A stretch of 64,000 nt of DNA from Deuterostichococcus epilithicus (taxonomy: Eukaryota > Chlorophyta > Trebouxiophyceae > Prasiolales > Stichococcaceae). The notes under the pieces were generated by a model. The model saw only the letters and a program-made list of their open reading frames with translations, ran no database searches and was not told the DNA's origin. Positions 23,690 to 39,786 of the stretch are shown here, piece by piece. A program made the translations under genes and the position numbers. The number at the start of each line of letters is the position of its first letter. The stretch's first letter is position 1. The stretch covers positions 124,001 to 188,000 of the forward strand of contig JAVTLE010000014.1 of assembly GCA_033439295.1 (NCBI GenBank). The letters are read 5' to 3'.

Positions 23690-26600
23690 TTACGCGGGCG
23701 TCATGATGTCCTCCTCGTCAAACACCACTGCAGGACCAGGAGGATACGGAATCAGGGACGCACCCAGCACGTCCACTTGGAAGCAGCCCGTCAGCAGCAT
23801 GCCGGCGGCCCTTTAGAACATAGACAGCGTCAGCGGGGTCATGCATGTCATGCAGCCCCCCTGCCCTGGCAAAAGCGTTCGGTAGCCGCCCCCGCTGCCG
23901 CCGCGAAGCCGCGCTTCACTGAGACGCGCGCGCCGCAAATCCCCCCACCTGTGCGCATGTAACGGTCGGAGAAGGCCTTGCCGAAGCCGGACTCCAGGAC
24001 GCGGGTCGTCTTGTCGTTCTCCAGCTGCTTGGCGCAGTAGCGCGCGTGCGCCTGCCGGATCTCCGCCAGCCGCCGCTCCCTGCGCCAGGAGCCAGGAGGC
24101 AGCCATGTGTCATTGATGGCAACGGAAGCAGCTGCGGCACGCCGTCAGTCGTGGGAGCGTTCAGCCAGCTCACATGTGACCAGCAGCAGTGGTGCAGATG
24201 CCTTAAGAAGAACGAACACCTGCTGTTTGAATGCAGTGCCCTGGGGGATACACGGGCGCCATGGGCAAGTTTTGGCGCTGACAATGAGCGTGACGCAACC
24301 AGGCCAGTTGCAGGTGCACGTGCGTCCTGGCTACCTGAGTGCGCTCATAATTACCGCTGCAGATTCATCCGGGAGGCATGCCTGTTGTTGGCGACGGGGG
24401 TGACGAGCCGCGCCAGCTGCAGGTGCACCCGCGTCAGCGCGATGGCGTACTTCAGGAAGTTGGACACGTCCTCCGGGCCCTGCGCGCAGGGTGAGGGTTT
24501 CAGGGTTTAGAATTGAAGCACTTTCCCTGGTGAGCCGTTACCACAGATGCGAGCTCACCCGCGAGCCATCCAGGAGGAAACCTACGGTCGGGCTCGACAT
24601 CTGGCTATCTGCGCTGGTCAACGCATGCTTCAGGGCATTACAAGGCCCGACAAGGTCTTGCTGATGCCGTGCCGCGCGGGGGGCTTCAAAAGGCACGGTG
24701 CCTGAGGGAGGGGGCGAGGGAGCACGGACACCCTCGCTAGCAAGGACAGCTCCGCTCCCAGTTTAGGAGCGCTCCTAGGTGCTGGGAGGGGCTGCGCGCG
24801 ACGCGGCGCATGATCACCCACGACCGCGGGACAACAACAAAGCTCCAGGTGCAGGGTCGCTCGGGGCTGCAAGGTGAAGCAGACCATGCAAGTGCAGAGT
24901 CACCGCGCGGCCGCAGTTTCCCGGTGCAGGTTCACCTGCGGCCGCAGGATGACACACAGGTCGGAGAAGATGGCTTTGCCCCACTCCGGCGTCGCCCGGT
25001 TGGTCGCCATGCCATACTTGTCCTGAAGGTCTCTGCACGGCAGCAGGAAGGCGGATCAAAATGCATAATTGTAGCTTCAGATGAATGCCATGCCAGACTT
25101 GCCGTGCAATCACCTGCACAGCAGCAGGAAGCAGAAAACGTGGTGGCGGGGGGCGGCATCAGATTGCGGCAGCGGGCGGTCTTTGATACCCTGCAGCCGC
25201 AGCCTATGGCGTCCCGCCTCCTGAGCGGCCGGCCGCGCTACATGGCAGGGCCCTGGCACTGTGTACGCGTGTGTCGGCAGCTGTGACGGCATTGGGTTGC
25301 TCACTGGCACCGTGCCGAGGCGGGATGCTACGGCGCCGCCACTGCCCACTGCTGTACAGCAAGACTCGGAACTGCCTCTGCTCGTGAAGTGTTTGTCTTG
25401 GAGCAGCGAGGCTTTAGGGTGTAGGATTTAGGAGGGGCTGCAGGCTGCCCGGAGCACACCTGACGATCGAGGCGTACTGCGGCGGCAGCGACCGGTTGAG
25501 GGACACGGGGCAGGGGTCGATGACGGCGAGGCTGATGGCGCCGCCAGACTTGCCCACCATGTCCATGGACAGGATCGGGAGGTCGTACTCCAGCCGCGGG
25601 AACATGACGCAGTGCAGCACCTGCGCACACCAGCGCCGGCTGTCACTCACGTGCCTCCTTCCAGCCCGCGCCGGGCCATTCCCCCGGTGAAGCTTCTGAG
25701 TGCACTGGCGCTGCGGTGCGAGTTGGGGGCCTGTCGCGGCACGGGGCTCCCAGTCATGCAGCTGCATCAAAGTCCTTGCGGCGGCAGCGCGCCCGCCGTG
25801 TGAACTAGCACCAAACCCGGCCTCGCGCAGGGACACATTCGCAGGTTGCAGGCCTGCACCCCAAAGAAGCGCCATCGCGCCTGCTGGAGCAGAACTACTC
25901 GTGGATCTGGTCCGGATGTGCCGATGGTTTTGTGTTCCCCCTCGTGGCGTGTTGTTCCTTGTTCCTGCCTAAGGGGGAATCATCTATGCACCTGGATGCT
26001 GTCCTGGCGGTGCACCAGCTCCATGTGCAGGCGGCGGAAGACGCGGGAGGCGTAGCACCGGTTCTCCAGCTGCATGCGCGGGTAGCCCGGCTGCCCCCGC
26101 TCCGGCCAGTCGGCCTCCCTGTAGGAGGCCGGCATCGTGTGGTCTGGGTCCGCTGAGTCGCAGTACTTCAGCTCCTGCGGTGCGAGATGATGAGTTGCAT
26201 GGAGGGTCTTGACCGCAGTTGTGTTGGGCCTCACGATACGAGGCCGGCATTGTGACTCCAGGTCCGCCGAGTCGTAGTACCTCGGCTCTTGTAGCAGGCA
26301 AACAAAGCCAGGTGGGTGCTGGTCAAACACATCGACAAGAGACGAAGCTGGGTCTGGCGTTGCGAGTCAGCGGAGTCAAGGACGGAGCGCAGAGGCGGCC
26401 AGCCAGGCACTGCGTGCGCTCCCTGCTGCAAACTGCCGGCGAGCCCACGGGCTGATGGCGCTGTGTGGCCGACGCAGCTGCTGCGCACGACGCTGCCGCC
26501 ACACCGCGCCACCGCGCCGCCGCCGCAGCTACCACAGCTGGCTGCAGACAGTTCTGCTCGGACATCTAGAGAGGTAGGGACCGGGAGCAGAAAGGCGCAC

Positions 26601-27478
26601 ATGGGGCATGGGGAAGAGGCACAGGTCGTTGGGCAGCAACTCCCGCCACATGCCCTCAATCTGCGACTCCAGTGCCTCGAATGGCGGGTCCATGAGCCCT
26701 GCACTTTGACAAAAACAGGTGAGCCAGCCAGGTCGTCAGCATGCGACGGTTCTCGGAACCTCGAAAGTGGCTTTGACAGGCAGTGAGAGGCGTGCCAGAG
26801 GTCTTGCAAGTCTGACACATGACAAGCAGCACCACTCGGGCAGGATGCAATACGAAAGTCGGCGTGCGCAACCACAGAAAAAGACTCGCTCGCCTTTCAG
26901 GCGCCACGTGCCCATCTGCAGCTGCTGCACCGCCTGCTGTGGTGACATCCCCAACCGCTGCGCCGGCCATTACAGTAGGCTGTAGTCAGACCCACAACTG
27001 CGGGATGCGCATCTGAAGATCATGCATGGCCCATGAGCAGGCAGGATGTGCAATCACTCACCTCGTCATCGGGGATCTCGGGTTCCTCGGCGCCCATGCC
27101 CTCGCGAAACATCTTTTTAAAGGCCTCCTCCAGTTCTGAGGCCTCCTCTGGCGTTAGCTCCGGCTCGCTGGATTCCGGCCCGCCGCCAGCTGCCCGACAC
27201 TGCTGCCCGGTGCGGCGTTGTTGCTGCGGCTGGCGGCGCTGGGGTGCGTGCCACGCTGTCTGGGCTGCTGCAAGAGGCACTGCAGCGGATCTGCACCGCG
27301 GCTGCGCACGGTCGCCACTGAGCGGGTGTGCCAGGCTGCGGCGGGCGGGCGCCGGTGCCGAACCGCTGCTGCGGAGGCGTGAAGGTGCATCCGCATTATG
27401 CCTGCGACAAATTGCAAATTTCGATCCTGGAATGGACCACCTGGAGCAAGGTACGCAGAGTCTAACAGCGAGGACCAT
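23690..27478 (-). CDS. ferredoxin-dependent bilin reductase (HY2/PcyA family)
   Basis: This family reduces biliverdin to a phytobilin in the plastid with electrons from ferredoxin. Readable exons: an N-terminal Arg/Ala/Pro-rich, transit-peptide-like segment followed by ELTPEEASELEEAFKKMFRE; PPFEALESQIEGMWRELLP (about 26700-26580); ELKYCDSADPDHTMPASY then MQLENRCYASRVFRRLHMEL (about 26180-25990); LHCVMFPRLEYDLPILSMDM and AISLAVIDPCPVSLNRSLPP (about 25620-25460), with the catalytic-site Glu of the FPxxEYDLP block and an Asp; RDLQDKYGMATNRATPEWGK (about 25038-24950); FLKYAIALTRVHLQLARL (about 24470-24390); ARYCAKQLENDKTTRVLESG then AFSDRYMRT (about 24060-23950). The last exon codes VVFDEEDIMTPA, stop 23690-23692. 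Start 27478 is tentative. PcyA-type versus HY2-type product cannot be assigned safely. Introns hold three exon-edge echoes. Confidence 0.85.
24287..24331. repeat. exon echo in bilin reductase intron
   Basis: This is a diverged copy of 24397-24440, the end of the exon coding LTRVHLQLARL, lying about 65 bases inside the following intron. The shared core is GGTGCACNTGCANCTGG on the minus strand. Confidence 0.65.
25083..25131. repeat. exon echo in bilin reductase intron
   Basis: This is a diverged copy of 25005-25051, which spans the pyrimidine tract, AG acceptor and first codons of the exon coding RDLQDKYGMA. The copy lies just upstream in the intron and keeps its own CTGTGCAG acceptor. Confidence 0.7.
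26221..26294. repeat. exon echo in bilin reductase intron
   Basis: This is a diverged copy (roughly three quarters identical by eye) of 26108-26180, the beginning of the exon coding ELKYCDSADPDHTMPASY. The echo would read EPRYYDSADLES, lies just upstream in the intron, and also has an AG before it. Confidence 0.75.
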
Positions 27479-28620
27479 GCACAGCGGCGCACCTGCATGT
27501 CGGCACATGGCGAGACAGGTGCATGCTGGACAACGTGTGGGTCGGGATGCTTCTCTTGCGGTGGAATTTCTTAAACACACACGACAACAATTGGTCTCTG
27601 AGCAAGAGATTAGGTGGTTCAAGAGTTGTACTTGGGCTGGTGAAGCGGATCGCCGGAAAGCCGGTGAAGCTTGCACAATACAGATGCAGACGGTTGCAGC
27701 AAACGGCTGACAACTGACAACGAACCTGCACACCGGCCGGAAAGAAGCATGCAAAGCTGCAAGGGTGTTGCATACGTTATACGCCCCCCGTTATCACAAC
27801 TGATTATACCAACGATGGATGTCTGACTGTCTGACCCAGTCTGACACTGCGCGCCCGAATCTTCTCGGTTTCCTGACTTCGTGTCTTTGACGGTGCCATT
27901 CATGCATCAGTCTGCGTGCCAGTGCAAATATCACCCGGCCATCTGAGAGTACAGAGCAAGGCCAGCAGCAGACTTGTCCAGCCCCTTGTCTAGCGACTTC
28001 TGAGCTGGTCGGCTAACACATAGGACATCGTCCTTTGACGCGTGGCAGCACCGTCAGCCAGAGCATTGATGGCTGATTACCTTGTTGATCTGAGCCAGAC
28101 GGCCTTTCCATGTTGATCACGCCGGCACCGGTTGCATATGACGAGCGTCACAGCAAAGATATTGTATGAGTACATGAAGCTCCTGCGCAGTGTGAAGGGA
28201 CTTTATGGTCGGGAATGTATGGGCTCTCTTGAAGTGAGAAGCATTGCAGATCGGTTCGGTACACAATGTCGCAACAGCCGGCTGTTGAGCCTTCCTGGCC
28301 TGTTTGCAGAGGTGACGAGCACCCAGGGCTTCTCAATTTCGAAGGCTTCGGTGCTGGAGTGCATCCAGGCCGTCAGCTTGCTGACTACGTGTGATTTTAG
28401 CTTCGAAGTATTATGCCTGGGCGTTGACAGATGCCTGATGGGGTGGATGCCGACCACACTGCTGTATCCCAGCCTCAGCCAGATCACAATGTCAACCTGC
28501 TCTCCCCTTGGACTTGCAGCTTTGGGCTCGAAGGCTCCAAGCACTCGGGCGGCGCAAGAGAGTCCGACGCGTCTGGCCGACAGCCGGCGGCGCTCGAGGA
28601 CAAGGTCGAAGCAAAAGCAG
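27479..28620. other. divergent 5' region between bilin reductase and RMD1-like gene
   Basis: About 1.1 kb lies between two oppositely transcribed starts. An open frame continues upstream of the RMD1-like ATG to an in-frame ATG at 28138, so a longer N-terminus for that gene is possible. Otherwise nothing is supported. Confidence 0.45.
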
Positions 28621-31600
28621 ATGGCAGACAACACGACCGCCTCTGATCAGCGGCTTGCAGATCTGGAAGCTGCGAATCGGCAGCTGAAGGCTCAGACATA
28701 CTACGGGGACGATACGGCGTGATACTTGTCGCCTTTCCGTGTCAAAGGTCAAGGAGCAGGATTCCTTGCATCCTGTGGCTTCTGCTGACCAAATGCATGC
28801 CAGTGACACTTTATGCGCTGCCGATTGCTGGGCCGCTAAACCATCATGGTTGTTTGGCTCGCAAGTCGACTCTGTCGTGTCGATGGGTCCGCAAGGAAGG
28901 CCACTGCTTGTCGCAGGCTTTAGGGTCCAGAAGGTAGTGGCGCCGCGCTACAGGCATCGAGTCGGCGCCCCGCGCCACGGTGCGCCAACCCCAAGCGTTA
29001 GCGCCCGCAGCAGCAGCGTACGGGCCGGCGGATGCAGTCGCCACTCAGCGGCCACAGCGCAGCCGTGCGGCACGGGAAGAAGCTAAGAAGCTCGAGGCTG
29101 CAAAAGCATCTGATGGCGGCGGCAGAGGTGCCAGCAACGGTAGGCCACACGCCCCGCAGGGGCACCACACGCTTGCGCAGCTTTTCCTGTGCTGCGCGAC
29201 ACGGCGGGCACGCAGGCTCATGTGTCGTCTGCAGCGGCAGCAGCAGCAGCGCTGCCGGGTCCAGGCGTGGCAATCAGTCGTTATTAGGGAATAAAGGCAA
29301 ACGTGGCGAACGTTTAGAGGCAGTTTCATGAGAGCGCTTGGAAACAATTACTTGTGTCACGAACATCCCTCGTCGTGTGTTGAGTGTGCCATCGCACCCT
29401 GGTTTCGAGTCCAAGCCATGGCGCAGTTTGGGGAGCCACAACGCTCCTGCATGGCATCCGCAATCCTTCATGAAAGTCTCTTGTCTGCTCCTAGGCCCTG
29501 ATCGCTCGTCCCTGCAAGCTCTGCAGCGTTTCGGACCCCGGAGTCGCACCGCGTGCTCTCCGAACAGATCACTCAGGCGCGGTGCGCACCCCGTGCGAGC
29601 AGAACGGCGTCGCAATCGCAACCCAGACGACGCCTACAGGCCCCAAAAAATGTTATCAAGTAGGCAGCACCTCGCGGAGCGCAAGGCCAAGCAGGCTGGC
29701 TACGTCGCTCTGCGGGGTCCGGGGCAGGATGTGCTGCCCAGCCAGCGGGAGCGGGAACAGCGGGAGGCGGGAGGTGAGCCCTCTTCCGGGCCCAGCGCAG
29801 CGGGCGGTTCTGCGCCTGCGCCGGCGCCGGCGGGCAAGCCCAGCGCTGCGGCAAAGGCAGCGGCGCGGCGGAGCGGGGGACCGGGCGTGCGATTGCAGGG
29901 GCCGCCGGTGCCCACCATCGCGCCCGGCCAGGTACCCAATGCATGCTCTGCCAGTCCTTCTTTCCGCTGCCACAGCCCGATCCAGCCTGCTCTCACAGGT
30001 GTGTGGGCGGGTCTCGGCAGCAGGATCCCCTGTGCATTGTCGCGCGGCTCATCTGCGGCATCACGTCCACCTCACAGCGAGCTGCTGCCACTGTCCAGGC
30101 AGTGTATCAGCACATCGTGGTAACAGTCACTCGTTGCACACACGGCTCCAAGTGCTTGTCATTTCACTGAACGTTTGCCCCTCGCCGCGCAGCCGGCGCC
30201 TGGTGTGCGGTCTAAGGAGAAGCTGGTGGAGCTGCCTAGCGAGCTGGACAAGGGGCCCGACGACACTGCTGTGGACCTGTCGTCAAATTCCTTCAGCGAG
30301 GTCAGTCACGAGCTGGTGCCTGCCGCCAGCACTGGGTTTGATGCTGGCGTAAGCACTGCAGCCTGGCGTTGGATGATGATGCTGGCGCGGCTGCGCACAG
30401 ATGTCTGCAAAGCGCGAGTGGGATTTGGCTGCGTGCATGCTGTGCGGGGTCGGGCATGGCCCAGGTGGATACTAGCTGTCCGCCTGCTCTCCGCCTGCTC
30501 GTGATGCCAGCCCGGAGCCTGGCGCCCCCCTGCGACCCATTCCCCTGTTTTCATCCCCCGGAGCTGCACCCGAGGCAGGAACCGGGGAAGCCTGGAGGCG
30601 CAATCTCACGGCCGCATCACCATCCACCGGTTGCAGTGAGCGTGTCGAGTCCGGTGCTGCGACCCTGAGGCAGCGCCGTCATTTGCAAAACCCCGCAGCT
30701 GCAGCCGGGGCAGGAGGCAGCCAGCCTGGAGGCGCAGTCCCGGGGGCGCATCACCATCTACTGCATTGCGGAGACGCTCAATCGGGACCTGCTGTCCAAG
30801 AAGCTGCGGGACCGCGGCCCCAACTTCCAGCTGCACGTGAGTGTCCCTGTGGACCCCGCTTGGGCGGCAGACACGCCACAAGCAGCACTGTGCCGATGGT
30901 CCGGGAGTTCGTGCAGGGCGCACAGCCAGTGCAACAGTCAGGCGGTGTCTGGGGAAGCCTGCAGGCGCGCCAGAAGCCTGTGCATCTGCAGTCGCGTGCG
31001 CCAGCTGAGCTGCCCACTGGGTTGGCATAACATGCGTGTGTGTGTTGATGGTCCCTTCACATCATGGCGCACCTGTTGCCAGCTGTTGCGGCGCACGCTT
31101 CGACCGAGCGCCCCAGACCAGTAAACCCTGCCCGCAGGCGTACCCGGATGTGCTGTATGGCAAATACTCGCGGCTGGGGGAGATGCCCTGTGGGGATGTG
31201 TTCTACTTCGACTACGGCTGCGTCGCTTTCTGGGGCCTCACCCAGAAGCAGGAACAGGTGCGCCACAGCAGGGTTCAGGCTCCAGCAGCCCTGCCCCTGG
31301 TCCCACCTCGTGCGCCGTGAGTGCTCCGACACTGTCCAGCAGGGCAAAGACTTGCAGGGTTTTCCTTCAAGATGGTCCGACGGAACGCCAAACTTGGCGG
31401 TCAGTCGAGCATGTGGGCCTGCTGAATCCCCTGGGCACCTCCCAGGCTCCCAGGCTCTGCCGCAAACAGTTTTGCGACCTGCGAGTGAAGCTGACACGAA
31501 GCTGCAGGACAAGCAGCGCAACCCGGCGGTGCCATGCAAGGAGAACCGCTAGCCCCAAAGACTGGAAGCGACGACTGCTCTGTTCTGTCCGAAGCACGGG

Positions 31601-33949
31601 CAGTCCTTGAAACGACAGTCACTGTGCCGCCTGACAGGACATACTGCGCAACCTGGTGGTGCCGTGCGAGGAGAACCCGCTGCCCGTGAGCGAGCTGGAG
31701 ATCGACGAGTTCCAGTTCCACTACACCACGAGCGAGCGGCCGCACATCCAGAACGACACCATCACCATCAACCACCGCTTTGCCAACGACCACATCATCA
31801 AGCTGTCGATCAGCCACGCGCTTTCGCAGGTGCTGCGCGCGCCACTCCCTGGGCATTCGTTAGGGTCTTGTAATTTCGTTCGAACCCCATGAGGGTGTCT
31901 ATAAGTAATGCCTCGAAGGGCAGGACACTACGCCAGGCACCCAGGAGACAGTCGAACGGCGGGCCGCCGGCTGCTGTGTGGCGCAGTTGGCAGGCTGGCG
32001 GTCGGGCGGGGCAGCGGCGCCGTGCAGCGGAATCCTCTGCCACGCTTATCGGGGCGGAGAGGACTCGTGTTGACGATTTCTCAAGTTGTACCAGGGGCAC
32101 ACACCTTGGCTGCTGTAGGGCGCCTGCCGCAGGGATCTGCACAGGGGTAGTTTTCCACTCAAAGGCCACATGGCTTGTTGTGCCCCATTCTGAGGAGAGT
32201 CCCTCCTGTTGCTGCGCGCAGAGCACAAAACTGTGTGTGTTTGAGGAGCGGGTGCTGGAGATCGTGGCGGCCACCCGGCACCTGCCCGGCAACCTGGCCA
32301 CCACCGGTGCGCTCCGGCCGGCCGCGTCTTTTAGAGTCCTCTGCAGCTGACTGCCTGTAGATGCAGACCTCAAACTCCCACTGGGCCATCGAAGAGGGCG
32401 GGCGGACACAGTCCACAGCCGCCCTGACACCGTTCTGACGACGGCCGCTGCTGCTCGAGCAGTGGGGCTGCACGAGGTCTGCCAGGACGCTGCTGCGCAA
32501 CCGCCCTTGGTGCACCAGCAGAACCCATCTCGAGGCATCAATCTCAGGTTCCCAAACTCTGAATCCGCAGGCCGGGTGACGCTCAAGCGGAAGGAGATCG
32601 CGCAGCTCATCGGCAAGGTGTTCATCCAAAAGGCTGCAGTGAACCTGCTCTCGACGGTGCTGGACACCCCGGAGTTCTTCTGGAGCGCCCCCGACAGCAT
32701 GCAGGTGCCGCAATATCTCCAAACAACGTCGTTTGAACATCATGACCGCATGCGGGTGCCGCGGCGTGCCTTGTGAGCGACCTCGCGGGTGCAGGGAGCG
32801 CTGTTGCAGCTATGCCCACTCCCCCACAGCAGCATGCGGGTGGGGCGGGGTCCGAGGAACGATCGGTGGAGGCAACTCTGCGGCCCAGCTCGCGGCTGTT
32901 CATGCAGCAGCCTGGAGTCCTGCTGGGACTTCAGTCAACCCTGGAAAACAAGGATCCACCCTGCCCTGGTTGTCGCCCGTGCTGGCGGATCGGACGGCGC
33001 GTGTCGGCGCCGCAAGCCGTGCCTGCCTGCCCCTGAACGAGGGCGTGTCGGAGCGGTCCCCACTGCGCTGCCATCACGCTGCAGGTCCTTGACAAGGGGG
33101 AACAAGGGTTCGTGCTGACACAACCCTAAACCCTTGCGCAGAACCTGTACAAGCGGGTGTGCGAGTACATGGAGCTGGACAACCGGGTGGAGGTCCTCAA
33201 CAACCGCCTCATGGTGCGTAAAATGAAAAACAAATATGAGTGTAACCAAATTTGCTTTCACACAGAATGCCTAGTCGTCCCGACACAGTTTCTGTCTCTG
33301 TTGACGGCTCGTGGTGTCGGCGGTGCGCGGACCACGACCTGCCGGTCGACTGTGTGTGCTGCAGAATCTGATCGAGCCGCAATGTGCCCAGCGCGGCAGC
33401 CGGCGGGCTGCTGCCACTGATCCGCCACCGCATCACTGCGACGTCGCTTTGCAGTCAGGCTGACCCTCGCTTTGCCGCAGCTTCACTTGACGTCCTGCAA
33501 GGGTATCATGACCTCTCTCGTGGGCACGTTCACAGGTGCTGCAGGAGATGCTGGACATGTTACGGGATCACCAGGTGATTTGTTGCTCGGGGCTAGGGTC
33601 TAGAGTCCAGCCTCCCGATGCTGTGCCGAGCGCTGCTCCATTGAGCGCATGCGCTGTTCGAACTCCACACGAGCGAGGCTTCTGACGCGCTGCGCTGGTT
33701 CCGCCCCGCAGAACAACTTCCATGCGGCGCGTCTGGAGTGGATTGTCATCTGGTGCGTCCCTGCTGCCCTGCACCCGGCTGAGGCGCATACGGTTACCCG
33801 GTGTGAATCTGCCACGGTGACTGAAACCTTTTGGCAGCCGAGACAAGGCTGAAACCGCTGTCGCCTCCCGCACACGCAGGCTCATCGTCATCGAGGTGGT
33901 CGTGGGCTTGTTCGGTGCGGCCCATTATTCTGGCCTTCTGTCTCTGTGA
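28621..33949 (+). CDS. RMD1/RMND1-family (DUF155) protein
   Basis: Exons: MADNTTASDQRLADLEAANR (start 28621), short polar exons rich in Arg/Ala/Lys (about 28938-29135, 29660-29775, 29830-29930, 30190-30300), then the DUF155 domain: GRITIYCIAETLNRDLLSKK (about 30700-30835), YPDVLYGKYSRLGEMPCGDV with FYFDYGCVAFWGLTQKQEQ (about 31140-31256), ILRNLVVPCEENPLPVSELE with IDEFQFHYTTSERPHIQNDT (about 31640-31829), FEERVLEIVAATRHLPGNLA (about 32240-32305), KRKEIAQLIGKVFIQKAAVN and DTPEFFWSAPDSMQ (about 32580-32705), NLYKRVCEYMELDNRVEVLN (about 33142-33210), a coiled segment QEMLDMLRDHQ and NFHAARLEWIVIW, and finally LIVIEVVVGLFGAAHYSGLL with SL and stop at 33949. The C-terminal membrane anchor is typical; family members act at mitochondria or at the cell periphery. 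Two intronic exon echoes are present. Confidence 0.88.
30556..30637. repeat. exon echo in RMD1-like intron
   Basis: This is a diverged copy of 30691-30770, covering the acceptor and the start of the exon coding GRITIYCIAETL. Shared blocks include CCTGGAGGCGCA and CGCATCACCATC. The echo lies about 55 bases upstream of the real exon. Confidence 0.8.
31504..31552. repeat. exon echo in RMD1-like intron
   Basis: This is a diverged copy of 31635-31683, the start of the exon coding ILRNLVVPCEENP. The echo would read KQRNPAVPCKENR then stop. It lies about 80 bases upstream of the real exon. Confidence 0.8.
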
Positions 33950-35173
33950 AAGCGAAGGAAAATCACTCGCTGTCGTGCTGCACCTTGTGTCTGCCAGAGC
34001 CGCCTGTCGCGAGGATCCAGAGCTCGTCAGTATGTGAATGTCTGTTGCCACTGTGTCGCTGCAGAGTGCGCTTCCATCCTCGGCTGGGTGGGCGGCGGCC
34101 ACTGACAGTGAGCCCCGGCGCCGCTGCCTGGCGCCAAGCCGGCCTCTGAGTCGCCGCATTGGCGGCCAGTCCCGCCGGAAACAGGCGGTGCGACATCGCC
34201 TGTGCATCTGGCGGCGCCGGATGCGGCGGCGGCGCCGGACATTCGAGAGCCGAAGTCTTGCCTCGCTGCGTGCCTCTGGCAATGCAGCTGCAGCGTCAGC
34301 AAAGCCCCGCGGTGGCCACGATCCTATGCTTGCCGCCATAGCTGCCGCTGAACGCGTTGCGAGAGACCTCATGGAATTGCTCTCCTCTGGGTCAAAATGC
34401 AGTGGCAACCGCGTGCAGGTTCAAGCAATGGGTCGTAGGTACTTCGTTTGATGTGCCATCAACAGTCGTCAGTCTGTACATTCGGTTTGATTTTGGTCTC
34501 GCCACTGCTGTGTGGCTGAAGCAGAGCAAGCAGTCTGCGACACTTCGGTTTGACCCGGCGCCGTGTGCTCGCGTGTTGCCTGTGCATTGCGGTACACCGC
34601 ACAACTGGCTCAGAGGACTGCGCGGCATCGGAGCTGATGGGTACTGCCAACGTTCGAGTTGCAGCGTTGTTGTGGAGCTACAAGATTTCCAGTACCAACC
34701 AGCCCATGCACCACATCAGGCACAGCCCTTGTTGCCTTCACTCTCAGGACTGCGGCCCAGCGGGCTTCCTAAGCTTCCTAATAAACCCAGCATTGCCTGC
34801 TCTGGCATCCCAACGAAACGCGCTCAACGCTCTGTTCATCAGTCGAGCATCAGGTGCACCTGCACCACTGCCACAAAAGCCCGCAGCGTCTGCACACATG
34901 TCACGGTCACTGCGCGTCAACTCATGACTCGGCCGCCAGACAGTTTCGCAGCTCCAACATGCTCGCAGCATGTTCGAGTCCCGCCACCAGCCTTCCACTG
35001 TGGCTGCACATGCGACAGCCGCATGGTCGCCGCCCATTACCTCGGTAGCCGCCGCTGCTGACGGTGCCGCAGCGGGCACGCCGCTTGCGAGTCAAACTTG
35101 TCACGTTTGCCGGGGCCAAGACCTGCTGACGCCTTGCTGCCGCAGACATTGGTGCCTGTCGACATCGGAGTCC
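33950..35173. other. intergenic, convergent 3' ends
   Basis: About 1.2 kb lies between the RMD1-like gene (+) and the class-III aminotransferase (-). ORFs on both strands are Arg/Ala-rich without recognisable motifs, so I see no gene here. Confidence 0.4.
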
Positions 35174-39262
<4,089 letters not shown>

Positions 39263-39786
39263 GGCGACTGGCGTCGAAAGCCTAAAAGGGGGATTTTGGG
39301 ATCCAATATGCTGTTCTCCTTGTCGCCGCGCGCCGCCTTGACAGCTACAGCACCACGACGTCCCGGCACCCTGTCAGCTATGAGCGATCGGGCAATATTG
39401 AAGGGCTGTGTGGTGTCACTTCTCATTTGTGTCGGACAGAGTCATGATCTCTGTATGACTCAGCACAGAAGCTGCTGTACGTACCCCCAAGACCTAGACA
39501 TGCGCTGGTTCCTCATGGTTTTCTGTTAGAAGCACAACATGTGACAGCGTGCCACGATTGCGACAAGTGGTTTGACGCCGGAGGTTCGGATTTTGCCACT
39601 CCAAATCAGTGTTAAACAACAGTCTGCCGCACAACAGCGGTCACGGTATAGGTAGGCTGCGTGACTGTGTGATGTGCTGGAAGTTGGCCTTTTCAGGTCC
39701 TCATCGACGGCTTGCACTGCAGCAGAGCCCGCATCAAGATGCACGCCCCTCCGGCACACCCTCTCCCAGTGTTCACTTGTCATTGC
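39263..39786. other. intergenic, upstream of class-III aminotransferase
   Basis: This lies between the SmD2 stop and the aminotransferase start, both on the minus strand. It should hold the aminotransferase promoter and the SmD2 3' UTR. No exon is seen. Confidence 0.45.

Noticed and set aside
31810-32700. 296-codon minus-strand ORF
   Set aside because: It spans introns and exons of the RMD1-like gene in antisense and has no family feature.
33123-33134. telomere-like CCCTAAACCC as a sign of a chromosome end or fusion
   Set aside because: It is a single degenerate unit inside an intron of a normal gene, with no array.
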